Below are positions 8,193-16,781 of a stretch of DNA of 64,000 nucleotides, piece by piece. Made by a program: the position numbers and the translations under genes. The notes beneath the pieces are model-generated. The model worked only from the letters and a program-made list of their open reading frames with translations. It was not told the DNA's origin and ran no database searches. Numbering within the stretch: position 1 is the stretch's first letter; each line of letters opens with the position of its first letter. The stretch is from Flagellimonas pacifica. Its GTDB lineage: Bacteria > Bacteroidota > Bacteroidia > Flavobacteriales > Flavobacteriaceae. Where the stretch lies: contig NZ_OBEH01000001.1 of assembly GCF_900215465.1 (NCBI RefSeq), positions 186,001 to 250,000 of the forward strand. Direction: 5' to 3'.

Positions 8193-8228
8193 AGAAGAGC
8201 CTCACATAAATGTGAGGCTCTTCTTTTT
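8193..8228 (+). terminator. Strong intrinsic terminator
   Basis: A perfect 15-base-pair stem (8193-8207 with 8210-8224, containing GAGCCTCACAT and its complement) with a minimal loop is followed by a T run to 8228. There is no T run on the other side, so it acts on plus-strand transcripts, although it lies just beyond the minus-strand gap gene. Confidence 0.85.
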
Positions 8229-8239
8229 AATCAAGATAC

Positions 8240-9232
8240 TTATCCTTTGATTTCTTGGATCTGGCGTACCATTTGATTCGTAAAGCCCCATTCATTATCA
8301 TACCATGTCATCACTTTCAACAAATCTCCATCTACCACTCTGGTCATTCCCAAATCCACGGTAGAAGCATAAGGACTTTTAATAATATCGGAAGAAACAA
8401 TGGGCTCATCCGTCGTGTCCAAAACATCTGCATAACGTTCTGTTTGTGACTCTTCCATAAGGATTTGGTTTACTTCTTTTGCAGTAACGGGTCTTTCCGT
8501 TACAAAGGTCAAATCAGATATGGACCCTACAGGAATAGGTACACGAATGGCCACTCCATCAAATTTTCCTGCATACTCTGGCAAAGCCTTAGTAGTTGCT
8601 ATAGCCGCACCAGTAGTGGTGGGTATCAAATTCTGCGCGCCAGCCCTACCCATCCTAAAATTCTTTGGAGACGGAGCATCCACAATACCTTGTGAAGCAG
8701 TATATGCGTGAACCGTTGTCATAATTGCTTTTTTAATTCCTATTCTACGCCCCAAAACCTCGACCACAGGGCTAATATTGTTAGTTGTACAGCTAGCACA
8801 AGAGAAAACATTTACGTTTCCATCCCCAGAATTAACACCATGCACAACCGTGGGTGTATCAACGCTTTTGGTAGGGGCTGAGATTATGACCGTTTTTGCA
8901 CCTGCTTTTATATGCCTTTCAGCATCCTCACCTTTGGTAAAAACCCCGGTACTCTCAATCACCAAATCAACATTTTGTTCTTCCCAAGGCAGATCCTCTG
9001 GATTCCTGATTGAAGTATACTTTATTTTTTGCCCATCAACTATCAAGGTATCCGGCTCATGTGAGACCTCCTTTTCATAAACCCCGTAAACTGTATCATA
9101 TTTTAATAAATATGCCATATTCTCGATGGAAACAATATCGTTGACCGCCACAATCTCCAAGCCCGGAGTTTCATTGATCACCTTTAAAGCAGCTCTACCA
9201 ATACGACCCATTCCGTTGATTCCTATTCTCAT
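8240..9232 (-). CDS. gap: Glyceraldehyde-3-phosphate dehydrogenase, type I
   Basis: 330 residues, the normal length for a phosphorylating GAPDH, which converts glyceraldehyde-3-phosphate to 1,3-bisphosphoglycerate in glycolysis. The Rossmann start (IGINGMGRIGRAAL) is intact. C148 lies in SCASCTTN and the partner H175 in TTVHAYTASQ. D32 after the second strand (VAVND) indicates NAD rather than NADP use. NLIPTTTGAA and WYDNEWGFTNQMV are the conserved phosphate and C-terminal motifs. It stands alone, divergent from the arsenosugar-like operon, with 196 bases between the two starts. Flavobacteria often carry more than one gap gene, so whether this copy is glycolytic or gluconeogenic is not settled. 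Confidence 0.95.
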   Translation of the reverse strand: MRIGINGMGRIGRAALKVINETPGLEIVAVNDIVSIENMAYLLKYDTVYGVYEKEVSHEPDTLIVDGQKIKYTSIRNPEDLPWEEQNVDLVIESTGVFTKGEDAERHIKAGAKTVIISAPTKSVDTPTVVHGVNSGDGNVNVFSCASCTTNNISPVVEVLGRRIGIKKAIMTTVHAYTASQGIVDAPSPKNFRMGRAGAQNLIPTTTGAAIATTKALPEYAGKFDGVAIRVPIPVGSISDLTFVTERPVTAKEVNQILMEESQTERYADVLDTTDEPIVSSDIIKSPYASTVDLGMTRVVDGDLLKVMTWYDNEWGFTNQMVRQIQEIKG

Positions 9233-9428
9233 TTTTAATGCTCTTAAGTTATTACTTGTTTAAGTGTTATTAGTCTGACAATCATTGCTTACATTACAAA
9301 ATGAAAAGGAAGATGGAGTTACTCCTTCAAGCTCGGTAATTACCAAAGAAAAAGTCCATATTTTTGGTAAGTTTTGATGGATAGCAAAGACCAACATGTG
9401 AAAATTTGAAACCACAAATCGCGAACTA

Positions 9429-10052
9429 TTGAACACCAAAAAAAAGAACCTACTTTTAATTTTTACACGAAATCCTGAACTTGGTAAATGCAAAACAAGG
9501 CTTGCATCCAAGGTTGGTGACAATGCTGCATTGAAGATTTACAAATTCTTGCTTAAACATACCGTTTCTGTTACCCAGAATCTAAATGTGGCAAAATATG
9601 TTTACTACTCCGAAGCAATTTGGGAGAATGATGTTTGGGACAATGCTTTGTATCAAAAAAAGCTTCAAAATGGGAACGATTTGGGGATGAGGATGAAAAA
9701 TGCTTTTCAGGAAGGGTTTAACTCAGGTTTTGAAAAAATCATTATAATTGGTAGTGATATGTACGACCTCTCCCAAAAAGATTTGGAAGACGCATTTACA
9801 AAATTGGAAAAGCATAATTATGTAATGGGGCCAGCGGAAGATGGCGGTTATTATCTATTGGGAATGAATTCTTTAAAAGAAGAACTGTTCCTAAACAAAG
9901 CTTGGGGGACGGACACTGTTCTTCAGAACACTTTGAGTGATTTAAAAAACGAAAACTATTGTATGTTGAAAACCAAAAACGATGTTGATAATTATGAAGA
10001 CATTAAGGACATTCCGGTTTTTCAACAATTTCTAAAACATATAAAAGAATGA
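9429..10052 (+). CDS. DUF2064/TIGR04282 transferase (arsenosugar-type cluster)
   Basis: 207 residues of the GT-A-fold family known as rSAM/selenodomain-associated transferase 1 (DUF2064). Visible motifs are LLLIFTRNPELGKCKTRLASKVG (nucleotide-binding start), IIIIGSDMYDLSQKDLEDAF (in place of the DxD region) and YVMGPAEDGGYYLLGM. The reading frame opens only at TTG (9429); the frame above it is closed by a stop at 9399 and no ATG exists, so a TTG start seems real. Its stop overlaps the next start by ATGA. Relatives sit with ArsM and a GT2 enzyme, as here, and presumably transfer a small group in making arsenosugar-like products. The chemistry is unproven. Confidence 0.8.
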   Translation: MNTKKKNLLLIFTRNPELGKCKTRLASKVGDNAALKIYKFLLKHTVSVTQNLNVAKYVYYSEAIWENDVWDNALYQKKLQNGNDLGMRMKNAFQEGFNSGFEKIIIIGSDMYDLSQKDLEDAFTKLEKHNYVMGPAEDGGYYLLGMNSLKEELFLNKAWGTDTVLQNTLSDLKNENYCMLKTKNDVDNYEDIKDIPVFQQFLKHIKE

Positions 10053-10864
10053 CCAAAAAACAACTGGAAGAATCTGTTGAGTATTTAAAAAAGAAAGGGT
10101 TTGATGCTCCTGACATTGGTATTGTATTAGGGACAGGATTGGGTCAATTGGTCAATGAAATCAAAGACCCCATTGAGGCCCATTACAATCATATTCCGTA
10201 TTTCCCATTGGCCACCGTGGAGTTCCACTCAGGAAAATTAATCTATGGCACCATTGCCAATAAAAAAGTGGTGGTGATGCAAGGAAGGTTTCACTTGTAT
10301 GAAGGTTATGATTTTTTGGACATTACCTACCCCATCCGGGTAATGCATCAATTGGGAATTAAAAAGCTGTTTGTTTCCAATGCTGCCGGGGCCATCAATC
10401 TAAACTTCAAAAAAGGTGATATTATGTTGATTGAAGATCATATCAATCTTCAGGGCGGTTCTCCTTTGGCATTTAAAAATGTAGCCGAATTTGGAGATCG
10501 TTTTGTTGACATGAGCGAACCTTATGATCTGGATATGCGCACCAAAATTAAAGCTATTGCACAAAAAGAGGGAATAACACTTCAAAATGGGGTGTATGCC
10601 TCTGTTGTTGGACCGCAACTGGAAACCAAAGCAGAATATAGAATGCTAAAAACTTTGGGGGCAGATGCTGTTGGAATGAGTACAGTACCCGAAGTAATTG
10701 TTGCCAATCATTTACGACTACCCATTGTGGCCGTTTCTGTTTTAACAGATGAATGTGACCCAGATAATCTACAACCTGTTAATATTCAGGAAATTATTGA
10801 AATTGCAGGCAACACCGAACCAAAAATGATACAATTGTTTAAAGAATTAATGGTAGAGATATGA
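10049..10864 (+). CDS. Purine nucleoside phosphorylase
   Basis: 271 residues, the usual size of trimeric purine nucleoside phosphorylases, which split purine nucleosides with phosphate. Motifs: GIVLGTGLGQLV (phosphate loop), VEFHSGKL, MQGRFHLYEGY, LFVSNAAGAIN, GPQLETKAEYRMLKTLGADAVGMSTVPEVIVANH and VLTDEC (base-binding region). It overlaps both neighbours by four bases (ATGA), so it is translationally coupled to the DUF2064 transferase and to arsM. In that company it may remove adenine from a 5-deoxy-5-dimethylarsinoyl adenosine-like intermediate as well as, or instead of, serving general purine salvage. That role is inference from context. Confidence 0.9.
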   Translation: MTKKQLEESVEYLKKKGFDAPDIGIVLGTGLGQLVNEIKDPIEAHYNHIPYFPLATVEFHSGKLIYGTIANKKVVVMQGRFHLYEGYDFLDITYPIRVMHQLGIKKLFVSNAAGAINLNFKKGDIMLIEDHINLQGGSPLAFKNVAEFGDRFVDMSEPYDLDMRTKIKAIAQKEGITLQNGVYASVVGPQLETKAEYRMLKTLGADAVGMSTVPEVIVANHLRLPIVAVSVLTDECDPDNLQPVNIQEIIEIAGNTEPKMIQLFKELMVEI

Positions 10865-11826
10865 GTTATTTAGATGCAACCCAAGATTTATATAAAGAAG
10901 CGGCATTGACCCCAGATGTTGGGCTTTGCTGCACCACCAATCCCGTATGGCAGTTTCCAGGGCTTTCCATACCCAAGATCATGCAAGAAATGAACTATGG
11001 ATGCGGGAGTACGGTTTCTGCCCAGGACCTCATCAACAACCCAAAAGTGTTGTATGTGGGTGTTGGCGGAGGTATGGAACTGCTTCAATTTTCCTATTTC
11101 TCAAGACAAAGTGGTGGCGTAACAGGCGTTGATTCTGTTGATGAAATGTTGGAAGCTTCCCGAAAAAACTTCAAGGTTGCAGAAGAGGAGAACGATTGGT
11201 TCAAAAGCGAATTTGTAAATCTTGTAAAAGGAGATGCCTTAAACCTTCCTGTTGCTGATGAAAGTATTGATGTTGCTGCACAAAATTGCCTGTTCAACAT
11301 TTTTAAAATGGAAGATTTGAAAAAAGCCGTTTCAGAAATGTACCGCGTGCTTAAGCCACATGGACGTTTGGTAATGAGCGATCCCACTTGCGAACAACCC
11401 ATGAACGACGAACTAAGAAATGATGATAGGTTACGCGCATTATGTTTAAGTGGGAGTATTCCAATAAAAGATTATGTAAAAGTGTTGACGGATGCCGGTT
11501 TTGGCACCATAGAGATCAGGGCAAGAAAATCATATAGAGTGCTTACTCCAAACCACTACCCAACGGACGAAATCATACATATTGAGTCTATTGAAATAGC
11601 TGCAATCAAAGACCCGATGCCTAAAGATGGCCCTTGCATGTTTACTGGAAAAACAGCTATTTATTATGGAGATGAAGAATATTTTGATGATGGACAAGGT
11701 CATGTGCTGCAACAGAACCAGCCTTTAGCTGTTTGCGATAAAACAGCCGCTGCACTTACCAAAGCTTCAGATGAGATTCATGTAAGCGAAAGTACCTGGC
11801 ATTATAATGGTGGGGGCTGCTGTTAG
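10861..11826 (+). CDS. arsM: Arsenite S-adenosylmethionine methyltransferase, arsenosugar type
   Basis: 321 residues. A class I SAM methyltransferase core (VLYVGVGGGMELLQFS, GVDSVDEMLEASR, VKGDALNLPVADESIDVAAQNCLFNIF) is joined to the ArsM N- and C-terminal parts. Cysteines expected to bind As(III) are present: C48 in MNYGCGS, C143 in QNCLFN and C195 in RALCLSG, with extra pairs GLCC near residue 24 and a C-terminal CC. It matches the ArsM subtype linked to arsenosugar biosynthesis (GLCCTTNPVWQFPGL start). It methylates arsenite stepwise. It is coupled to the PNP gene by an ATGA overlap. No ArsS radical-SAM gene follows. Confidence 0.88.
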   Translation: MSYLDATQDLYKEAALTPDVGLCCTTNPVWQFPGLSIPKIMQEMNYGCGSTVSAQDLINNPKVLYVGVGGGMELLQFSYFSRQSGGVTGVDSVDEMLEASRKNFKVAEEENDWFKSEFVNLVKGDALNLPVADESIDVAAQNCLFNIFKMEDLKKAVSEMYRVLKPHGRLVMSDPTCEQPMNDELRNDDRLRALCLSGSIPIKDYVKVLTDAGFGTIEIRARKSYRVLTPNHYPTDEIIHIESIEIAAIKDPMPKDGPCMFTGKTAIYYGDEEYFDDGQGHVLQQNQPLAVCDKTAAALTKASDEIHVSESTWHYNGGGCC

Positions 11827-11908
11827 TTTTTTTGATAACTATGAAAGGTTGAACAGATTTTTAGGACTGTTTAATTAAGATTTTTAAAAGTCTTCAATAT
11901 ACAAGCCT

Positions 11909-12697
11909 ATGAATCTCGTCATAAACCTATGCTTTAGTCTACTGTTGCTCTTATGTAATGGAAATGCAATGATATCAGCAAGCACAAAAGAACCCCTCAT
12001 TGTAGCAAAAATCAAAGGTCCTCTCCATAAGATAAAGTCAAAAAGTCAATTCCATGATCATAGCTTATGGAATGTGCTTTTAAAAAAATATGTTGATAAT
12101 CTGGGCAACGTAAATTATGCCGGATTTAAAAAGGATGTGGTCCATTTGGATACATATTTAGATCAGTTGGGACAAAATCCTCCCAAACCAGATTGGAGCA
12201 AGAATGAGAAGCTGGCCTATTATATTAATCTGTACAATGCCGGAACTGTAAAATTGATAATAGATAATTATCCCACCAAAAGCATTAAGGACATCCCAAA
12301 CTGCTGGAAAAAAAAGTGGATAGTTGTCGGTGATAATATCGCTTCACTAAATGACATAGAGCACAAAGTTTTACGTAAGATGGACGAACCTAGAATCCAT
12401 TTTGCCATTAATTGCGCATCGTATTCTTGCCCTAAATTGCTTAATGTAGCCTTTACACCCCAAAGCATGGAAAGATTGCTCTCCAAAACGGCTGTGGATT
12501 TTGTGAATGACAAAACAAAAAATCGTATTGAAGGGGGAAAAGCCCATCTTTCAAAAATATTTAAGTGGTACAAAGGTGATTTTACCGAAAAAACATCGCT
12601 GCTGGAATATATAAACACCTATTTGCAAAATCCAGTGAACAAGAGTACAAAAGTTGAATATTTGGATTATGATTGGAGCCTGAATGAAGCCAAATAA
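11909..12697 (+). CDS. DUF547 secreted protein
   Basis: 262 residues with a Sec-type signal (FSLLLLLCNGNAM) and a DUF547 domain: LLKKYVDNLGNVNYAGF, KLAYYINLYNAGTVKLIIDNYPTKSI, LNDIEHKVLRKMDEPRIHFAINCASYSCPKL and LSKIFKWYKGDF, ending DYDWSLNEAK. DUF547 is widespread and of unknown function. The conserved AINCAS.SCP segment with two Cys is typical and its fold recalls cysteine peptidases. It lies between arsM and a TIGR04283 glycosyltransferase and overlaps the latter by 14 bases, so it is part of the arsenosugar-like operon. A second DUF547 gene is at 19497. Confidence 0.8.
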   Translation: MNLVINLCFSLLLLLCNGNAMISASTKEPLIVAKIKGPLHKIKSKSQFHDHSLWNVLLKKYVDNLGNVNYAGFKKDVVHLDTYLDQLGQNPPKPDWSKNEKLAYYINLYNAGTVKLIIDNYPTKSIKDIPNCWKKKWIVVGDNIASLNDIEHKVLRKMDEPRIHFAINCASYSCPKLLNVAFTPQSMERLLSKTAVDFVNDKTKNRIEGGKAHLSKIFKWYKGDFTEKTSLLEYINTYLQNPVNKSTKVEYLDYDWSLNEAK

Positions 12698-13388
12698 CCC
12701 TAGTATAAGTATTATTATTCCCGTACTCAACGAGGAAAAATTGATAGGTAAAATCCTTAAACATATAGGCCAAACAAGTTCTAAGACCTCTATTATGGAA
12801 GTAATATGTGTTGATGGCGGCAGTAGAGACAAAACCATTTCCATAGCAGGGCTATTTGGTGCCAAAGTGATACCATCCAAAAAGGGGCGTGCAAGACAGA
12901 TGAACTTGGGAGCACAAAATGCCTCTGGAGAGGTTTTGTATTTTTTACATGCCGATACATTTACCCCCAATAACTTTGATCAGCTGATTCTAGATGCCAT
13001 TAAAGAAGGCTACGAATCTGGGTGTTTTAGAATGAGGTTTGATACCAAAAATCCGATACTTCGTTTGTTTGCCTGGCTATCTAGAATAAATCACACACTT
13101 TGTAGAGGCGGCGATCAATCACTCTTCATTAAACGCAATTTGTTTCATAAAACCAAAGGTTTCAATGAGGATTACCTCATTTATGAGGACACCGAGTTTA
13201 TTCAAAGGCTGTATAAACAAACAAAGTTTAAAGTTCTTCCAAACCATGTAATTACTTCGGCCAGAAAATATCGGGAAAAAGGCTGGTTGAAAGTGCAATT
13301 CCATTTTGGAATGATTCATCTAAAAAATTATCTGGGTGCAGGGCCTGACGAGTTGTACAGATACTACTCAAAAAAAATCCTTAACTAA
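12684..13388 (+). CDS. TIGR04283-type GT2 glycosyltransferase (arsenosugar-type)
   Basis: 234 residues of the GT2 fold: ISIIIPVLNEEKLIGKILKHI, VICVDGGSRDKTISIAG, GRARQMNLGAQNASGEVLYFLHADTFTP (DxD variant HAD), GDQSLFIKRNLFHKTKGFNEDYLIYEDTEFIQRL. It corresponds to the rSAM/selenodomain-associated transferase 2 group, now linked to arsenosugar glycosylation. It starts inside the DUF547 gene and ends tail-to-tail with the amidase gene, sharing four bases. It closes the five-gene operon that starts at 9429. The acceptor is unknown. Confidence 0.85.
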   Translation: MKPNNPSISIIIPVLNEEKLIGKILKHIGQTSSKTSIMEVICVDGGSRDKTISIAGLFGAKVIPSKKGRARQMNLGAQNASGEVLYFLHADTFTPNNFDQLILDAIKEGYESGCFRMRFDTKNPILRLFAWLSRINHTLCRGGDQSLFIKRNLFHKTKGFNEDYLIYEDTEFIQRLYKQTKFKVLPNHVITSARKYREKGWLKVQFHFGMIHLKNYLGAGPDELYRYYSKKILN

Positions 13389-14443
13389 TCCTCTCGGGTT
13401 TCGAAATCTATCAAAATGCCTTCGGAAATCCATTTTGCCAAGGCCTGGCGGTTATCTGAATCCAAGATTCTTCGTTGATCCTTTTTATTGCGTATGTTTC
13501 CAATTTCAATATAGGTCATTGCTGGCAATGTGTTTTTCACCAAATAAAGACTGCTCCTATCCGTAAAAGTTCCAGTATATTTTCTGTTGGGCTGAAACTT
13601 TCTGTATTTCTTTTCAAAAGTTCTGTGAATGTTTTCTGAAAGGCGTTTGCCATTTTTACTTTTATGGTGATGGTAAAAGAACACATCTATATTGGTTCCC
13701 TTACTTCTGCCGTCTACATGAGTTACAATAAGTCTTTGGTACTTACCCTTGTTTTTTAAATACAATCCGTTAACCGTTTTTACCCGCTGCTTTAATCTTT
13801 TTAACTGGTTTAAGGGGATCTCTTTATCTGGGTATACTACCTCATCCGTGTCTGAGTCGAGAATCCTAACATCCCTGATGCCATCGTTTTTATCTTGTAT
13901 TATTATATAAACTTCTGCGGCGTGGGATAAAAGTTCACGTGCTAGACGCAAAGTAACATCATAGGCATACTCATCCTCTGCAATTATTTTACCTCCAAAA
14001 TTATCGATTGCACCAGGATCAGGCCCTCCATGTCCAGAAATTAGATAGTATACTGTATTTTTTAGCCGGGTACTTGTAGATTCAACAGTTGAATAATTTT
14101 TGCCAAATATGGAATGCTCAGCTTTTTCAACAACTTCAACTTTTACCTTTTCTTCAGTGGTAGAAGGGTATGGTATCTGATACATGTTCCCAACATACAG
14201 TTGATTGTTCTCAGTTAGGATTTCTCTGTTCAACGCTACAAAATCTTGATAATGTTTTCCAGGATTAAGATCATATCTCCTCAATAGAGAATAAATTCCA
14301 TCTCCTTCCAAAGCTTCCACTTTTTGAATTGAGTCTTGCCCTGCAAGATTCGCGATTAGGCAGAAAAAAATTAAGATAGAGCAGGTTATATACTGCCCGT
14401 TTAAAGATATTGATATGCTATTCCTCGATTGTAATATCGGCAT
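13385..14443 (-). CDS. N-acetylmuramoyl-L-alanine amidase (Amidase_3), active-site intact
   Basis: 352 residues: a signal segment (ILIFFCLIANLAGQ), a LysM-like module (GDGIYSLLRRYDLNPGKHYQDF, LYVGNMYQIP) and an Amidase_3 domain. Zinc and catalytic residues are present: H138 in SGHGGPDPGAI, E158 in AEDEYAYDV, H242 in IVTHVDG and E313 in YIEIGNIRNKKD. It should cut the lactyl-peptide bond of peptidoglycan in the periplasm during division or turnover. The gene start lies 26 bases inside the end of its upstream paralogue, so the two are translated together. The N-terminus before the signal (MPILQSRNSI...) is longer than usual. Confidence 0.85.
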   Translation of the reverse strand: MPILQSRNSISISLNGQYITCSILIFFCLIANLAGQDSIQKVEALEGDGIYSLLRRYDLNPGKHYQDFVALNREILTENNQLYVGNMYQIPYPSTTEEKVKVEVVEKAEHSIFGKNYSTVESTSTRLKNTVYYLISGHGGPDPGAIDNFGGKIIAEDEYAYDVTLRLARELLSHAAEVYIIIQDKNDGIRDVRILDSDTDEVVYPDKEIPLNQLKRLKQRVKTVNGLYLKNKGKYQRLIVTHVDGRSKGTNIDVFFYHHHKSKNGKRLSENIHRTFEKKYRKFQPNRKYTGTFTDRSSLYLVKNTLPAMTYIEIGNIRNKKDQRRILDSDNRQALAKWISEGILIDFETRED

Positions 14444-15353
14444 AATCCTTTAAAATACCATTTGTAATCCAATTGGTAAAGGCTTTTTTATCTGAACGTA
14501 CTGGTATATGATCTTCAGCCGAAGCTTTGGAACGATTGCCAATAGTTAACAAACTTACAGTTGGAAGGGTATTTTTAGCCAAATATAGACTGTTTTTATC
14601 TTCAAAAATCATTTTTATATCCTTATAAGAGCGATTGGACACACTATGTTTTTTAAAAACATTCTGGATATTCTCAGCAAAACGTTGTCCCTTTTCACTT
14701 TTGTTGTGATGATATACCGCAACATCCATATTTCCATTCTCAATTAATCCATTGGCTCTTATCAATAATAATCGTTGATACTTTCCGGTATTCTGAAGAT
14801 AACGCTTATTGATAGCTTCTATATACTGCCCCATTCTTTCAGTTTTTTCCGATTTCATGTTTTCTGTTGAAGGCTTTTCATCGGTATCATCAAAGACATA
14901 AACAGTTGCTCCATGTACCATAAGTTCAGCTGCCAGACCCGTGGTTACATCATCAATAAACTTGTTTTGGCTTTTAGCCTGATTCTCAGCAACTATGTAG
15001 TAAACAGCGTTCTTAAGTGCTTTGCTCTTAAGTGACATCTCCGCAAGTTCTTTATCAAAAATGGGGTTCTCTGTTTCATCCTTCATCTGGACCCGAACAC
15101 CTGTCTTTTTGAAAGAATCCATGGCTTGGGGTATTTTGTATTCCCTTCCCACATGAAGCATGCTCCCGTCTTTGATGTCCTCTGTATTCAGTGTTAAAAA
15201 ATCTTCATAGTATTTAACCGGATCTAGGCCTTGTTTTCTGAGTATGGAGAAAATTCCATCTCCCTTTTGGGCAACGACGGTGTAATAATCATTCTGAGCC
15301 AGTAGCAAGCAAGGCATGCTCACCCACAGCAAAAATGTTGGTAGTAATTTCAT
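14418..15353 (-). CDS. Amidase_3 paralogue without catalytic residues (pseudoenzyme)
   Basis: About 311 residues from the Met at 15353, chosen because it opens a clean signal peptide (ends LLLAQ); an earlier ATG at 15419 adds an unlikely leader. It aligns along its length with the downstream amidase: GDGIFSILRKQGLDPVKYYEDF matches GDGIYSLLRRYDLNPGKHYQDF, and NAVYYIVAENQ matches NTVYYLISGHG. All four active-site positions are changed (H138 to a non-His in VAENQ, E158 region deleted or replaced, H242 to R in LLIRANG, E313 to T in LLTIGN). The reading frame and secretion signal are intact, so it is probably a binding or regulatory partner rather than a decaying gene. Confidence 0.75.
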   Translation of the reverse strand: MKLLPTFLLWVSMPCLLLAQNDYYTVVAQKGDGIFSILRKQGLDPVKYYEDFLTLNTEDIKDGSMLHVGREYKIPQAMDSFKKTGVRVQMKDETENPIFDKELAEMSLKSKALKNAVYYIVAENQAKSQNKFIDDVTTGLAAELMVHGATVYVFDDTDEKPSTENMKSEKTERMGQYIEAINKRYLQNTGKYQRLLLIRANGLIENGNMDVAVYHHNKSEKGQRFAENIQNVFKKHSVSNRSYKDIKMIFEDKNSLYLAKNTLPTVSLLTIGNRSKASAEDHIPVRSDKKAFTNWITNGILKDYADITIEE

Positions 15354-15437
15354 AAAAAGTGTTTCATTGCTGGGATGCACTGCAAATATGATAAAAATCC
15401 GATGAAATGCAAAAATCATCGATGAAATACATTAAAA

Positions 15438-16697
15438 TTAAAAATACTGTCCTATCCCAAATACAACTCCTTTGGCTGCATCTTTGGTTATACCATGGCC
15501 ATAGTCTATTCTAAAAATGGCATTAAATATCTTTTTATGAATAAACCGCAGCCCTATTCCCGGGTAGATTCTTATATTCTGACTGTCACTAAAATCACTG
15601 AATTCCCCTCCTGGGTTACGCCATGACCCTCCATCCACAAAAACATTGCTCTGTAGAACAAACCAATTTTTATCAATCAACGTATGTCTATACTCCGTAT
15701 TCAACACTATGGAGCCAGTACCTCTATCAATAGTGTTCCCCACTCCTCTAATGTTAAGATTATTATCCACTGAAAAAGGTGCAAAAGGGGTTTCCATATT
15801 ACTGGAAAGCCCCAAACGTAATCTGTTGGCCCAATTTCCTTTTTGGCCCACCCGTATATAATAAGTAAAATCATTAAATCCAATGATAAATTCCGGGAGT
15901 TGCTGACTTGCACTATGTACATATTGAAAATTAAGCGTGCTCTTGAATCCAGATAAGTATTGATAGTAATACTCTATTCCATCATAATTGTATATAAGCT
16001 TATAGAGATATTTATTGACATTTAACGCCTGCGGAACATTTGGGTCAGTGCTACCAAAAAGATACGTATAGTCTTCAGTAAAAAAATTCATCCCCGCTTC
16101 CAATCTATGCCTAAAGTTTATTTCATACAATCCCAATACTTCAAAAGATTCGTTGTTGTATTTATAATCTGCGGTGCCATCTTCTAAAAAAACAGGTTCT
16201 TGGGTTATTAAGTCCTGATAACTTATAGCCACCCCAAGCTTATTGCTAAATAGATATGGAGCTCTTAAATGTGCTCCAAACGAATTGAAAATATCTCTTT
16301 GGTAAAATCCACCTAAGGTGATGTTGTTTCCCAAAACATTGAACTCTTGCAAACCTATTCTAAAAGCAAATTCATCATTGTTTGAAGTATAGACATTTGC
16401 AAAGGGAATCAACGTAAAATTTTCCTCAATACCATAAAACACATTGTATCCTCCTTCAATATTTGCAGGAAAGACTTGAAAATAAGCATGTGATACCGAA
16501 GGTAAACGCTTAAGCCTGTATATATCCTCAGCTATAAGCATGGAATCCAGTTTCATTCCTGGCTTTAACTTAGTAATCTTCTTGATGAAATTGGTTTTTG
16601 TACGCTCGTTTCCTTGAACTTTGACATCTACAACCGTATTTTGAGCAAACCCCTGTAGCATAAACAGCATAAGCAACAAGGACAAACAATTTCTCAT
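15438..16697 (-). CDS. BamA/TamA-like outer-membrane protein, one POTRA domain
   Basis: 419 residues with a signal peptide (ends GFAQ), a single POTRA-like domain (VVDVKVQGNERTKTNFIKKITKLKPGMKLD, EDIYRLKRLPSVSHAYF) and a C-terminal beta-barrel of the Omp85 surface-antigen type, containing IRGVGNTIDRGTGSIVLNTEYRH (an IRG-like loop motif), FVDGGSWRNPGG, IYPGIGLRFIH and a final aromatic residue (GIGQYF). It is much shorter than BamA, which has five POTRA domains. This points to a specialised outer-membrane insertion or secretion factor, or a TPS-like porin. It lies immediately upstream of the two amidase-family genes, suggesting a shared envelope role. Confidence 0.8.
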   Translation of the reverse strand: MRNCLSLLLMLFMLQGFAQNTVVDVKVQGNERTKTNFIKKITKLKPGMKLDSMLIAEDIYRLKRLPSVSHAYFQVFPANIEGGYNVFYGIEENFTLIPFANVYTSNNDEFAFRIGLQEFNVLGNNITLGGFYQRDIFNSFGAHLRAPYLFSNKLGVAISYQDLITQEPVFLEDGTADYKYNNESFEVLGLYEINFRHRLEAGMNFFTEDYTYLFGSTDPNVPQALNVNKYLYKLIYNYDGIEYYYQYLSGFKSTLNFQYVHSASQQLPEFIIGFNDFTYYIRVGQKGNWANRLRLGLSSNMETPFAPFSVDNNLNIRGVGNTIDRGTGSIVLNTEYRHTLIDKNWFVLQSNVFVDGGSWRNPGGEFSDFSDSQNIRIYPGIGLRFIHKKIFNAIFRIDYGHGITKDAAKGVVFGIGQYF

Positions 16698-16781
16698 GAG
16701 GCTTTTAATTTTTCACTTTAAATATAGTCCAATACTTTATTAGGCACACCATATGTTTTATGGTTATTATCTATTGGCTTG

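Larger units (their letters stand above)
7715..8239. other. 525-base gap with a small transcription unit
   Basis: The first ~215 bases show nothing I can name. The second half holds a candidate promoter (7932-7960), a 33-codon reading frame (8005-8106), a 9-base inverted repeat (8131-8139 with 8143-8151) and a strong terminator (8193-8228), all on the plus strand. Confidence 0.5.

Noticed and set aside
14418..15353. Second amidase as a pseudogene
   Set aside because: Frame, signal peptide and overall length are intact. Only the active-site residues are changed, which fits a pseudoenzyme better than decay.
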